Source: Dendrocalamus latiflorus
Taxonomy: Eukaryota > Streptophyta > Magnoliopsida > Poales > Poaceae
Direction of reading: 5' to 3'
Length of the DNA stretch: 64,000 nucleotides
Assembly (NCBI GenBank): GCA_017311315.1
Contig: CM029622.1
Coordinates: forward strand, 12,556,433-12,620,432
A program made the position numbers and the translations under genes. The notes beneath the pieces were generated by a model. The model saw only the letters and a program-made list of their open reading frames with translations. It was not told the origin of the DNA and did not search any database. Below, one piece after another: positions 20,796-33,714 of this stretch (position 1 is its first letter; every line of letters starts with the position of its first letter).

Positions 20796-21081
20796 CATCG
20801 AATATTTCTCTGATCTAGCTAAAAATTTGCTTAAGTTGCTTCATTGAGGTGTTATATATGTAGTTAGAAATCTTCACCTGTAGGTATCTACTACGTTCTT
20901 TTACACATCGTGCCACTACCTTTTCTAATTATATATTCAAAAATTAATAAAAATATATAATGATACAAGAGTACTTTTAAATCTACTAATATCATTTCCA
21001 TGTGACAAATCTAGTTAGTTTTGTGTATATTTGCAATCAAAGTTTTAAATTTTGATTGCACGTATTTTAAAACAACATTTA

Positions 21082-21522
21082 TGTTGGGAAATTTGCCCAG
21101 GGCCTAGACGAATCAATGAACTTAGGCTTCGAGATCACACACGCGAAAAGAGATTGATTTCTTTCTTCCTTCTTTTCGCGATGCGATGCGTCTGTGTCAT
21201 TTTTCTCTTTCTTAGATAGAGAAGCTACATACAAGACTTTAGAATTAACGTGGCATACCACGTTGAGAATCTGACTCAGAAACATCCTGATCTTCATTCT
21301 TACGACCACTCGGAGTTCTAAACGAACTCTGTAACCTGACACCTTACGACTACGACTGCTACAGTGTTCTTATGACTTACAAGTATTACAGTGCGTTTAC
21401 GACTATACCTGCTATAGTATTTATGACTTAGGACCGCTACAGTGCTCGAACGTGGTTGTATACTACCATGGTCGTAGTCGGCCGTGGTCATAGAACTGAA
21501 GACAACTAGATTAACTCTAACA
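21082..21522 (-). repeat. 3' LTR of the copia element
   Basis: 441 bp. TGTTGGGAAATTTGCC at the left (plus strand) to TTAACTCTAACA at 21522. It is clearly homologous to, but well diverged from, the LTR at 28943-29386, so the insertion is old. GACTGCTACAGTG-type short repeats occur within it. Confidence 0.92.
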
Positions 21523-21536
21523 ATCTCCTCCTTAAG
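21523..21536 (-). other. Polypurine tract of the copia element
   Basis: Directly inside the 3' LTR; reads AAGGAGGAGAT on the minus strand. It would prime plus-strand DNA synthesis. Confidence 0.75.
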
Positions 21537-24500
21537 CTTGTTGTCTTCCGTCGATGTTCCACACACTGATCTTTTCTCTCATCTTCATGAACTTCATTCT
21601 TCCGAGCGATTTGGTCAGGATGTCTGTGAGTTGGTCTTCTGTGCAAATATGCTGCACTTCTATCACCCCTGATTCCATATATTCTCTTATATGATGGAAC
21701 TGAGTGTCGATGTGATTGCTTCTCTCATGGTAGATTGGGTTTTTGCTCAACACAATTGTTGACTGATTATTAATTTTCAAGGTTATCTTCTTAACCTTTG
21801 TCTTCAACTTGTCATCCAACAATCATCCCAGCCATACCCCTTGACATGCTGCCGCACAAGCTGCAATGTACTCGACTTCACATGAGGATAGAGCAATCAC
21901 CTTTTGCTTCTACGAACACCAACTGATTGGGTTCGACCCAAGGAAAAACATCATGCCTGAAGTACTTTCCCAGTCATCCGTATCATTGGCTAGATCATTG
22001 TTCAAGTAACCGATCAGCCTCAAACCTTCTTTCTTCTTCTCGTAGACACACCCGTAACTCAGTGTTCCTTTTACATATCTCAAGATGCGTTTTACAACAC
22101 CCATATGTTCTGTTGTCGGGTTCTCCATGTACCTACTCACCATCCCAACCGAGAACATCAAATTCGATCGTGTGTGTAGCAAGTATCTCAAACTTCCGAT
22201 AATGCTTCTGTATAGAGTCTTGTCTAGGGGGGTTTGTGATGTCCTTGCTCATCTTCAGGCGAGATCCATCAGAATTTGTGTTGGATTGCAATCTTTCATG
22301 CCACATTTTTCCAAACCTTTGTTGCGTATGCAGACTGGCTGAGGGTAATCATCCTGGAGTTTTGACGTACTTCAATGTCTAAGAGTAGTTGCTGAGTAAC
22401 CCGAGGACGCTCATGCTAAACAATTTCTTCATCTGGCTTTTGAAGCTATTTATGTTCTTGATACTCTCTCCAGTGATGATCAAATCATCTACATAAACTC
22501 CAACCAACAAACTCCCTTTTCCTTAGTTTCGTTTGTACACTGCATGCTCTAATGGACATCTTTCAAAACCGAGTGCCACCAGAGACTTGTCTAACTTTAA
22601 ATTCTATGCTCTTGGGGCTTGATACAGACCATATAAGGTTTTGTGCAATCTTAATACCAAGTGTTCTTCCCCTTCTCAAATTCTGGAGGTTGCACAACAT
22701 AGACCTCTTCTTCTAGATCGCCGTTGAGGAAGGCTGTCTTCACATCTATATGATGAACCTCCCATCGTTCATGTGCTGTAATCGTAATAAGCAGTCACAC
22801 CGTCTCTAGTCTTGCAACAGGGGTGAAGTCTTCATCAAAATCAACATCTTGTTGTTGAACGTACTCCTTCACAACTAGCCTCACCTTGTACTTTACGATC
22901 ACGCCTTGGGTGTCCTTCTTTACCTTATATACCAACTTCAACCCAAACGGCCTGTGACTGACCGTCAATGGACCTAGCTGCCATGTTCCATTCTCACATC
23001 TCCTCCTCCATAGCTCTTCTCCACTCTGGCTTCGCCTTGGCTTCTTCAAAGTTCGTAGACTCCTCACCGAGTAAGTAGAACCCTGAGTATTCTAGCTCTA
23101 TCGAAGATGTGGCATCATAGAGGCTTTTGATGTCATGCTCCCGTCGTGGTCCTTCCAACGAGCTCTCATCAAGCTCCAACCTTCATGGAGCTCCAGGTGA
23201 GACTGGCACTCCCATTGTTGCTACAGGAGTACGCGGTGTAGTCGAGCCGGGCATCTCGATTCTTGCGATCGTACTTGCCATTGTCGTGCCTGGAGTTTCT
23301 ACAACATGGTTGTGTCCTCTGACTTCATTCTCCATGGTTGTAGAGTCAGTAGCTACAACATGGTCATTAGGATCTATGACCATGATATGGTTGGATTCTC
23401 CGACTACGCGCATCATGGTTGGCGTGTCGGGTACGTGGTCATCAAGACTTGCATAGGTCGTACCTCTGCTATGGGATCTTTGCTCCACTCCCACTTCTCC
23501 TCCTCGAACACTACGTCATGAGTCACCACAATTCATCATGTCGTCGGATCAAACATCCAATAGCCTTTCGTTTTTGAATCATACTCAGTGAGTACCATTG
23601 GGTTGCTTCGATCTGCTAGTTTGGAGAGGTGTAGTGTGGTCACCTTCACATGTGCAACGCACCTGAAACATCAGAGGTCACCCATATCTGGCTTGCGGTC
23701 GTAATAAGCTTCGTAAGGAGTTTTGTCAATGATGCTTTTTGTTGGCACCCAATTTAGGAGATAAACGATAGCCGAGACCACTTTCCCCAAAATTCTCCTA
23801 GGACACCCATGCTCTTCAACATACTCCTTGCCATATCGACCACGTTTGGTTCCTCCTTTCGACCACATCGTTTTGTTGGGGAGAATAAGGCACTGTTAGA
23901 TAACGCCTAATACCCAAGAGCTCACAAAAGTCTTCGAACTTGTTCGAGGTAAACTCACCACCACGGTTGGTGCGTAGAGCTTTCAGCCTCAGATTCTTCT
24001 CCATCTTGACTGTAGTCCTGATCTTCATGAATGCCTCGAACACTTCATCTTTGCTTTGGAGTAACACTAGCCACATATACCTCGTACAGTCATCTACCAA
24101 CAACAGGACATAGCGTTTTCCTCCATGCTTGGTCAGAGTGATTGGCCCATATAAGTCACCGTGCTGTAACTCATGAGGCACGACTGCTCAGTATAGAGAT
24201 GTGGTCAGGAATGGGTCCTGATGTTGCTTATCGATCAGACAACCATCGCAGATGTGATCCACGTGCTCAATGATGGGCATGCCTTGCACCATCTTCTTGT
24301 GAGCCAGTTCCTTTAGAGCATGAAAGTTAACATGCCCATACCTAGCGTGCCATCTCCACGCTTCTTCTGTGCTTTTTGCTAAAAGACACTCTGGGAGAGC
24401 TGGATTGATGTTCAACACATACATCTAGTTTCTTGATCTGCTCACTTTGGCCAACAATCTCCGAGTTCTATCTATAATCGAGTTCATGCAGCCATTTTTG

Positions 24501-24949
24501 TCCAGCTGTCTGAGGCTGATGATATTGATTCTTAGCCTCGAGACATAGTAAACATTGGTAAGAATATGATGTTCACCCGTAGAACACTCCAACAGTACCG
24601 AGCCCCTACCCAATATATCCACAGTAGAACCATCTCCAAATTTAGCTAAACCTTTTATCTTCATGTCAATCTCAGCAAATTTCTCCGTGCATCTGGTCAT
24701 GTAGTTACATGCACCGGTATCTAGATACCAAGCCTTGTTTTGGGTTCCACTAAGCTTCGGTGTCACCTTTTCTTCATACAGGAATATCTTTTCTTTAGAT
24801 GTTGGGACTGTATGGACAAGTTCACACACTTTAACCATCAGCAACTGAGGGTCTTCATCATTTTGCTTCGTACAAGATTCGCCCTCACTCTTCAATTTGG
24901 CTTTGGACACTCTTTTGTAAAGTACCCATACTCGTTGTAGTTGAAGCAC
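21532..24949 (-). pseudogene. Copia pol: protease, integrase, reverse transcriptase, RNase H (multiple breaks)
   Basis: Minus strand, in order. Protease has WYLDTGACNYMT (about 24725), with the aspartic DTGA motif. A GAG-pre-integrase part follows (HARYGHVNFHALKELAHKKM, 24188-24424), without a strict zinc-binding check. Integrase core has HGDLYGPIT, VDDCTRYMW and NDVVERRN, the three acidic positions (24181-23860). A hydrophilic linker lies at 23494-23183. Reverse transcriptase has RLVVKEYVQQQDVDFDE (about 22830-22860) and YVDD (about 22485-22500). RNase H has RYLLHTRSNLMFSVGMVSRY and QLTDILTKSL (22191-21600). At least six frame changes or stops separate these pieces. Confidence 0.9.
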
Positions 24950-25025
24950 TTGACCTTGGTCTTGTCAAAGTCTTGCAACAATCGTTCATAGACAACGCGA
25001 TTGTGATCTCCTTGGCCACTGCCTT
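24885..25025 (-). pseudogene. Copia gag, zinc-knuckle part (left of inserted LTR)
   Basis: The minus strand carries a CCHC-like stretch reading about CFNYNEYGYFTKEC, in which the second cysteine and the histidine of a normal knuckle are replaced. The gag frame is cut at 25025/25026 by the solo LTR and resumes at 28105. Confidence 0.75.
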
Positions 25026-28000
25026 TGTCGAGACCCGAATATGCAAATCCGGACTATCCTGTGTATTCTGCACTAGTCCAGGATCACGCTAGTGCACACA
25101 GTATAAACAAAGATGAAATATCGAACATATCACGATTTACTAAGAAAAGACTCAAATATTATTAATAATTATCAGAATTGTGACCTTACGGCCAATCTTT
25201 ACAATTAATAGCTAAAGGCTTAAAGAAACTAGCAGCGGAAAAACAGTAATGAGCATAGTAGCCATTCGACATGCCCACAGGCAATCGACTGGGGAGCGAA
25301 GTCCTAATCCGCGAAGTTGTCAACGTATCCTCCTTCTAGTACCACCTACTAATCTGGTCCTTCTTCCTCAACTGAGCAAATATAGATGAAGCTGTGAGTA
25401 AATAGAGTACTCAGCAAGTCGTTTGTAACAAAGAGTACAATATAGTATGTAAGGCTTACCAAAGGATGGCTGAAAGGTTAATTTTGCAGAAAGCACAATT
25501 TAAAGTAAATATAATAAATAGATTGAAAAGCGAACTTTGAGAATGATAATAAATATGTAACAAAAGGAATTGAGACCAACCATAAGTGTACTGGCCATTC
25601 ACCCCAATGAATCACCCATAAACCAATATTCATGCAATGAACCACTAGTGAAACAACCATTCACTTTCCAAATTAACCCAGCCAGATTTTTATGAAAACT
25701 CTACCCCTCGTGTGAAATCACCGACCATTGTCCATGACAGAGGACACGGCTATTCGAATAGTTTTACACTCTGCAGAGGTTGCACAACTGTACCCACACG
25801 ATGTGATAATCTTCACATTAAAAAAATCATAACAAGGTTTTTACAATGCTCCATCTCAACCGGATTCCACTTGCTAAGGTTTCGCCGTCGAGTAGACTGA
25901 CCACCTAGTAGATAATTGCCAACCTTGCGCCACAACAACATCAATAGCGAAACCAAAGTTGAGACTTCACAAATTATTATGCCAGGTCTATCCCATACTA
26001 GACATGTGGTTTGCGCGGTAAGGCTCAGATCAATCGCGCACAAAGTTAAGTCTTTAAATGTACCCAGGCAAAATATCCACATCCCAACGTGCAAACTGCA
26101 CCCCCTTTGCTGTACGATCATTTGCCCGAGTGAAAACCAATTTTATATAACCAACACCAATGACACTACGCATGTCATGGTACTCAAATTTTATAACTGT
26201 GGTTGACCACCACGTTCCAATATATCATTAAGTGAAGATTAATTAATTGACTACATGTGATGATAGGCTCAACGTACTACAAGTATGGCTAAGCAATTCT
26301 AAACGTACAACCCATGTGACAACTAGTATTGCATCACTAGATAATTACCCATCCTATGGTGACAATGGAAACATGGCATTCAAATTACCAAGGATGAATT
26401 AATCAATTTGAATAATAACTACCAATACAAGGGTTTATAATAAAATAGCGATGTATGATAATTTAAAATAAAATAATACATAATATATTTGAAAACTAGG
26501 TTCAACATGATCAAAGAACACGACTTGCCTTGGCCTTGCTCAGTTAACGGCTCTTGGTCTTCGAATCCTGCTTCAACTCCTTCGAACGCATGATCAAACA
26601 AGAGAAAACGAAATGAAACATAAAATATATTCCAATAAAATTCAAATGAACTCCAAAAACTTCAAAACCAAAACCAAAAGATAGAGCTTAATTTTAGATG
26701 AATTTAGGAAAAAGAATCGGGTCAATCGGAGTTCGGACAAGGGAGAACGGGCTCTCGGAAAAATCTAATCTGGAGAAAAGGCTGAAAATCGAAAATTCTA
26801 TTGTGCTGTGGACTCGGTGCACAGGAGGGGATGGCTAGTCTACGGTGGACTCGGGTCATGGAATAGTGTATGGGTTGACTGGGTTTGCTGATGCGGCGGC
26901 TGACCGGGCAAACACGTGTGCACAAGCACTGACGTGGCACGCTGATGTGACATGACATGTGGCTGATGACGTGGCATGTTTGATGTGGCAGATGAGACAG
27001 CTCGGCTGCTGCATGTCACTGACGTGGCATGACACGTCAGACTAGGGCTGACGTGGTTTGCTGACTTGGCTCGGCTGATGGGGCTGTTTACGGGTGCACG
27101 GCTGACATGCGAGCTTCACATGGCAGTCGCTGGGTGCACGAGGACTGGGTGCATGGGAAGATGAACCAACGTGGCACACGGGTGCAGTGTGACGTTGGCG
27201 TTGACATCTGCGGGCGCGGAAACCGAAGGGGCGGCATGGGAACCGAGGTGACGACGACGCAAGCGTGCGGTAAACGGAGTGGCGACGACGGACGGTGGCA
27301 CGGTTCAACGACGGCTGACCAGTGGAGCAAGGACAGACAACGGTGATGGAACCGGTGGCGACCCACCGACAGCAGCGAACTTCAGCGGCGGTGAAGACGG
27401 ACGATGGCGAACAACAGCAGGACGACCGGCGGAGGCGAACTTCGGCGGTGAGCTTGCGGGCGGTCTTGGCGAGAACGGCGAGCCGAGTGGCGAGGGAGGC
27501 GGCTATGGGACGGCGAAGGACCTCGGGGTCGGCCCCCTTTTATACCCGGACGCCGAGGAGTCGGCGTCGGGCACGGCGACGAGTTCGACTCGAGCACAAA
27601 AACCGAGGTCGTGGTGGAGACAGAGACTGGCACGGAGATGACGGCGCGCAAGGCGACACGAGGACGGCCGGGATGTGGGGCGTGGGTGAGGAGAGACGAC
27701 CGATGGCCGACACATGTCAGCCATCTGGCAAGTGGGCGCAGCGCCGATGGGCGACGCGTGGCCAGGGTCGGGGCAGGCCGGGCTGTGGAGCGGCTTGGGC
27801 TGGGGCGGCTGGACCGGGCTTTGGCCCAACAGGCTTTTGGGGATTTTAAAGAATTTTCTTTTTCCAGAAATTCAAGTAAATACTTTTGAGCTCTATAAAA
27901 CAGCAAATAAACCCAGAAAAATCCAGACAAATTCCAAAAAATTCAAATAAAATATTTTTGACCAATGTTAATGTTTAGTTTAGTCGTATTAAATCTTTTT

Positions 28001-28104
28001 AATTAATAAAAATTCCAATTAAGCTTTAATTAATTGCAAACAAATTCAAATGGTGAATTTTATTTTAAATGCTTCAAAAAGACTCTGAAAATCAGGATGT
28101 TATA
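25026..28104 (-). mobile_element. Solo LTR of a gypsy-type family (about 3.1 kb) inserted in copia gag
   Basis: It starts TGTCGAGACCCG and ends AGGATGTTATA, flanked by the perfect duplication GCCTT (25021-25025 and 28105-28109). It is related to the LTRs of the gypsy element at 41160-51880: the GACCC..ATCCGG start, GTGCACACAGTA, CGGCTATTCGAATAG and ACTCTGCAGAG blocks recur in the same order. By that element's PBS the LTR reads on the minus strand. It ends TA instead of the canonical CA. The many GC-rich frames at 27.0-27.9 kb (U3-like side) are composition, not genes. Confidence 0.92.
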
Positions 28105-28912
28105 GCCTTGTCAATGGCCGTGTCCTTGACCTCTTCCGTTACGACCTCTCTAAGCACTGCTCGAGCCCTCGATTCTTCTTGGTCTTCAAGCTCCTCTGTT
28201 CCCACTTGTTTTGGGTAAAGAGCAGCTTCTTTCCTTCATCCTTTGAGTGCCATCGACCCTTTCATCCATCCTCGAAAGATCTGAGGTGACCAATCACCTT
28301 CGATATTGACATTGCTACGACATCACTGAACTGTTCGATCATTTCCATAATCTTGAGAAATCGATCTGGAACTGAGCTGAATAGCGTTTCGACAACATCA
28401 CTCTCTTCCAACTTCACATCGAGCGAATGAATCTGACCCACTAGAGTGGTGAGTTTTATGGTGTACTTAGTGATCGTCTCCGAGTCTCCCATCTACAACT
28501 TGCTTAGTTGCCGTTTGAGCACTTGAGCGCGTGCCTTCTTGACGCGATCTTCACCTACCCGTATCTCCATGAGTGTGATCCAGGCTTCTTTTGCTATCTC
28601 CTTTTTGGTGATCTACATCATCACGGCATCCGCCATCGCTTGCAAGATGGCCACCATTGCGCCTTGGTCCTTGTCACTGTCGTCATCTCCACCTTTGATC
28701 ACCGACCAAACCCCTAGCGAATGCAAGATTAACTTCATCTTGGTGACCCATATGCCATAATTCGTTTCGCTCAACATTGAGTTTTGAATTGGGATCATGG
28801 TGCTTCTTGTCATCGACTTGATGAACACGCCTTACTTTAATGAATCGAGCTCATCACTCATAACCTTGACAAGCGCTCTTGACTTCTTTGGATCAATAAG
28901 GTTGTCAGCCAT
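28105..28912 (-). pseudogene. Copia gag, N-terminal part (right of inserted LTR)
   Basis: The start codon lies at 28912 (MADNLIDPKK), 31 bp from the LTR. A stop follows after DSLK near codon 26. Then come copia gag motifs: NYGIWVTKMKLILHSLGVW (DUF4219-like), and SVPDRFLKIMEMIEQF with a KVIGHLRSFED stretch (UBN2-like). Gag forms the particle that packages the element RNA. Broken by stops and by the LTR insertion. Confidence 0.85.
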
Positions 28913-28928
28913 CGCTTCGTCCCCTTGG

Positions 28929-28942
28929 GCTCTAATACCGAT
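28929..28942 (-). other. Primer-binding site of the copia element
   Basis: The minus strand reads ATCGGTATTAGAGC next to the 5' LTR, a variant of TGGTATCAGAGC that pairs with the initiator-Met tRNA 3' end. Two changes from the consensus fit decay. Confidence 0.75.
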
Positions 28943-29386
28943 TGTTGAAAATTTTGCCTAGGACCTAGACGAATCAATGAAATTAGGCTTCGAGATCATA
29001 AACACGAATACAGATTGTGACGCGCTGCAATGCGATGCGTCTACGTCCTTTTTCTCTTTCTTATATAGAGAAGCAACATACAAGACTTTGGAACCAACGC
29101 GACATACCACATTGAGAATCAGACTCGGAAACATCCTGATCTTCCTTTTTATGACCACTCTGAATCCTAAACAGACTCTGACTCCTAACCCATTATGACT
29201 ATGACTGCTACAGTGTTCTTACAACTAACGACTGCTACAATGCTTTTACAACTATGCCTGCTACAGTACTTTTATGACTTACAACCGCTACAGTGTTCGA
29301 ACGTGGTCGTAGACTACTGTGGTCATAGAACATGGTTGTAGTCTACCATGGTCGTACAATTGAAGACAACTAGATTAACTCTAACA
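28943..29386 (-). repeat. 5' LTR of the copia element
   Basis: 444 bp, homologous to 21082-21522 across its length. It ends CTCTAACA at 29386. Confidence 0.92.
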
Positions 29387-30014
29387 AGCTATTTAAGAAC
29401 ATAGTGAGTATGTTTTTAGTATGGAGATATTCATACTACGCTACTTAATACTTTTGTATGTTCTTATATGGGACTTGATGTCTTACTAATATATGGATCT
29501 GTATCCGTGTTAACCTTAGGGAAGGTGAAGGTAATTTACTAAAGATTCAATAACATATATATAAGACTATAATGTATTTCCCTTTTTAGAGAGAAAGGTA
29601 TTTTCCTTTTACTGTACATAATTATACACCTAATTTTTTTATGACATTACATTCTAACTAAATTAACCATGGCAATAATTAAATGAAAAATCCCATATTA
29701 CTAATTAGAATGTGTACTCAGCCTTTTAAAATTTTGACCACTAATATATACTAAAGTATTTGAAGTTTTCATGTGGAAAAGATATTACTACTAGATTTGT
29801 CATATAAAACTTTCATATCATTATTTTTTAATAATTTTAATGAAAATGCAAAGCTGCAAGTGCTTGTAGCTACAACCACTATCCCATCCATCCATTTACT
29901 CCATGATTCATGTGCTTGCCCCTCACTGTAACATAACAAAATTTCGTATGTGAAATAACTCAATAAAATTTATTAATTGCTTTTGGGCCTAATGGGCCAT
30001 TAGTGGGCTAAACT
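29387..30014. other. Gene-free AT-rich spacer
   Basis: No coding signal, repeat or regulatory motif I can support. Confidence 0.5.
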
Positions 30015-30546
30015 CACTACTATAGAGAAGGTCATACTAGACGGCTCATCACAAACAGTTCTACAGAATTCGTTAGTGTTAAGCTGCAACGTAGTTATCT
30101 TAGATGGTTTTACTAGTGTGACTGTCTATGTTACAACCGATGGTAAGAACCGTCAGTGATAACCTACCTATCACGGACGATTTTTTATACAAACCATCTA
30201 TGATACATCATAAATGGTTCATAATAAAAACTGTCTGTGATGTATGAACTTATCACAGATAGTTTTTTTGTGAAAAACCATTAGTGATATATCACAGACG
30301 ATTTTTTTGTATTTGTCATCTATGATATCTCGGATATCACAAACGGCTATTTTTAGAAATCGTTTATATTGTGACTTATGATAGGTGATTTTTTTTACAT
30401 TAGCCATTTGTGATAATATTATTCTATATATACAGACACTTAGGACGAAAACCTAACTCACTACTCCTGTGCACACTAAAGTTTTCCTGAACACACCCAT
30501 GCCTTCTCAGCTCCCCTTCTTCACCTCCGGATATCCCTTTTCCAGG
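30015..30546 (+). mobile_element. CACTA element, left end with subterminal repeats (split by LTR insertion)
   Basis: It begins CACTACTATAGAGAAGG at 30015. Degenerate ACAGACGATT / AACCATCTATGAT motifs in both orientations fill 30050-30415. Sequence up to 30546 has no counterpart in the LTR that follows. The likely continuation is at 38822-39650, where a plus-strand CACTA gene end appears directly after the LTR. Confidence 0.75.
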
Positions 30547-32803
30547 GTAGTTTATACACTCTGCAGAGGTTGTACAACTTTACCCACAAGATATGATTAT
30601 CTCATAATGGCGGCCATTACACGCTTTCGTATGCGTGAGACTGAGTAATTGTAACAAGGCCTTTATAATGCAAAGCCTTCAACCTAGCTATGCCAACACT
30701 AAGGTTTCATCCCAGTAAGGAATCCACAAGACCGGAAATCCCTCTTGAGCCAAGTGAGACTCCACATAACCTACGCCATGCTCACTTTCCATCTTATAGT
30801 GAGACTCAGGCTAGGACCCACAAATTAGTCAGCTAGGACTATGCTATACCAGCCTTAGCTAGGACTTTGCTATACCAGCCTTGTGGTTGTACGAAAGAGC
30901 TTTGTAGTAGTAGCTCACAGACCGATTCTTCACATCACTTAGGCTCAAACCATATACCCCTTGTGCCTAGCAATTAACATTGTGTCACCGAACAACAATG
31001 CATGCTAGCACGCACCACCTATTTATTAGCCTAAGTCTATACCAAGCTTTGTATTTTGTTTTGAAATATTCCATATACTTTCTTGACTCACCAAAGTCAA
31101 GAATATGTTTCAAAAACTTATCATTTTATAGGAAAAAGTTATCCCAAATAACAATTATTGCTAAGTAGGTTAAGCTTTTGATACAAAATTCTCTAGTTCA
31201 TACTAGTGTACTAACTAGAGTTTTATTCTAGGGTGACAAGATATCTGTGAATTAATATTAAAGGAGGTATTAACAAGTAGGCAATAACTAAATTTAAAAC
31301 TGAATTAAAAATACGTGGAATAAAAATATGCATGCAAAACAATTTAAAATAACATAATTTTATTTGCTAACTAGGATCAACATGATCAAGTCGTCGTCAA
31401 AGAATTCCATGGAATCGCCGTAGTCTACTCGTGAAAATACCCAAGAAAACTTAAATAAAATCCAAATAAATTCAAATAAACTTCAAATTTTAAAAAGTAG
31501 GGTGAAAATAGATAGAATTGAATTTTTTATGAATTTAGGAATTTGAATGGACTCAATCGGAGCCAGACTGAAGGAGAACATATTTCTCGAAGTTTGAATT
31601 CTAAAGAAAATGGATAAAAGGAATTTTTGGAATTATTTTTCTAAAGGAAAAGATATTTATGGTGTCAATAATGTTTTTCTGAATTATTTTCTAAAGGACA
31701 AAAATGGGATTATGATGTCATGGTTGCCTCGGGTGTTGACATGTGGGCCAGGTCTATGGACCGGGATAACGGTCATGCGTTTGGGCTGATGTGGCATGGC
31801 GGTAGGTTGATGGGGCATTATGCGCTGAAGTGGCCGGGGAGGTGGCGCCACTCAGCACCACATCAGCTTCAGGTGGTGATGTGGCCTAGCTTGCGACGAC
31901 GGCAGCTCAGGGCGGCGCTCACCAGTGGTCCGGTGGTCAGCGGTGGGTGGCGAGTTGGGCAAAAGAGGGAGGAGAGTGCGGGGTTTATTTTGGTGGGCAC
32001 GAAAATTACCCAGGGAGGCCAAAAGGCGGTCGGCAATGAGCGGGACGCAGTGGCAGTGTGGTGCTCCGATAGGGATGTGGCTCCAGCGGCATTTGGGACT
32101 GGTAGAGGGTTGAATGAGGTCATCCTCATCGCGGTGAGGCAGGAGGTGCCGTTGATGAGCCTTGGCGCTGCTCCGGTGAGGCGGAATCGCTCGCTGGAGT
32201 TGCTCTGGGGCTTGGGGCAGTGTCTTAAGGCATGAGAGCTCCTAGCAGGGTTTGAGAGCAAGACGGGGAGGGATGGGTGGAGTGCGGGGCTAAGCGGAGC
32301 TCGGGGCCCCGTTTATAGGGTGGAGGGGGGAAGCATCGACCGGGATTCCTCATCATTAGTGGCGGCCGGCGGATGGAAGGTGAGGGGAGAGATGGAAAGG
32401 AGGGGTGCGGAAGGATGGGGCGGAGATTACGGAGGTCAAGATCAATGGGGTTTCTGTCATCGGTGCAAAAGGAAAGAGGGAGGGGAGAGAAAGGAAGGAG
32501 GTGGCGTGGAGAAGATGATGTTGACGGGTGGGGCCCACCTGATAAGAACATGTATCCTATCGATACAACCATATTTTCTATGCTTTTTGTTCCAATTACA
32601 AGACCACTTACACATCAATTAAATTATCAGGTGAGGTCAATTCAAAGAGGTTTTACTTTGTTTGATAAAAGAACTTATGATATTACATAATGAGAGTCCG
32701 TTGCGTTTGTTATCATGTACCAAGATTTATGATCAAGATCATGCAACATGTGAGGCTACACACTGTTAAAACCGATGATAGTTTTCTGTCAAGAAGGGGA
32801 GGA

Positions 32804-33700
32804 TCATGTGACCACGCCACAAACACATACGACCATAGCGCCCAATATCAAGAGTGAATTAAAAGTGAATTCGTTCCTTCAGCTTCAACATATTTTAAAT
32901 GAGAATATGATGCTATCTAATGATGAAAAAATATATATTTGTAGCACCACATCGCTTTTGGACCAATTGAAGTAAGAGTTCAAGATGTACAGGTTTCGGA
33001 ATCTAATTCGGCCTCCAAATCAATTCGGATTCAGCCTGATAGGCCCAACTTCAAATGTGCATAACTTTCACATACGGAGTCCGTTCGAGCTCCACGAGAA
33101 AGCTTTTCTCTTTCTCTTTCCAATGGATCTAGTCTCAACTTCAAATTCCTCTAGTGCGAACCGTAATCATCAAAATAAGATGTTGCATCATCTATTAAGG
33201 CCAAATTGGGCCTTGTAATGCTTCAGCCCAAAGGGGAGGCGCCCCCCATCTAGGCCCGTACTATTCACGGATGTACTGTATAAACAGTACCATGAATAGT
33301 ACCACCGCTTATTTCTTAGTTTTGCGCGGCTTTCCCTTCCCTATTTAAGGATGCTGCACCCTTCTAGTTTTTTGGATTTCGTTTGCTAAGTTTTTCTATT
33401 GTGAAAACTCTTATTCTTCGCTTGTGTCGACTAAACCAACTGTAAAGAATCTCTACGGAATCCCACCTTTTGAACTCAAGATAAATATTTGCAATTTTAA
33501 ATTGCTTGTTATCTTGTTCTTGCGTGTTCTTCAGTTGCATGCAGGAATAGACCTTCGTGGTCAGGTCAACCGCGTTCTTGGCACGGTTGATAACGACTTG
33601 GAGTGTAGTTTAGCGATTGCTTGGTGTTCTGGTCATGGTCGGTTAGAAGCCTGCATCGTCAAAGTCGTTCTCCTCCAAATCGATGTTATCATCCTATCGG
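32804..33700 (+). repeat. Plus-strand LTR arm of the palindromic gypsy insertion
   Basis: It begins TCATGTGACCACGCC just after the polypurine tract. It contains CCAATATCAAGAGTGAATT, TTCGGATTCAGCCTGA and CCTATTTAAGGATGC in the order mirrored by the other arm. ORFs here are not genes. Confidence 0.8.
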
Positions 33701-33714
33701 AAGGAGAACGACTT

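Larger units (their letters stand above)
21082..29386 (-). mobile_element. Full-length Ty1/copia retrotransposon, degenerate, with solo LTR inside gag
   Basis: Both LTRs are present (21082-21522 and 28943-29386), running TGTTAGAGTT...CAACA on the minus strand. A PBS-like GGTATTAGAGC lies next to the right LTR and a purine-rich AAGGAGGAGAT next to the left one. On the minus strand the order is gag, protease, integrase, reverse transcriptase, RNase H, which is the copia order. Flanks (ATTTA and AGCTA) match at only 3 of 5 bases. Without the 3079-bp inserted solo LTR the element is about 5.2 kb, a normal copia size. Every domain has stops or frameshifts. Confidence 0.92.

Noticed and set aside
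27042..27930. Overlapping frames of up to 182 codons
   Set aside because: GC-rich part of the solo LTR at 25026-28104; no domain and many frames open at once.
30900..30915. TTTGTAGTAGTAGCTC as a CACTA terminus
   Set aside because: It lies within LTR sequence shared with other copies and lacks subterminal repeats.
31720..32261. 171-codon plus and 130-codon minus frames
   Set aside because: They lie in the GC-rich part of a truncated gypsy LTR and share no motif with any protein I recognise.
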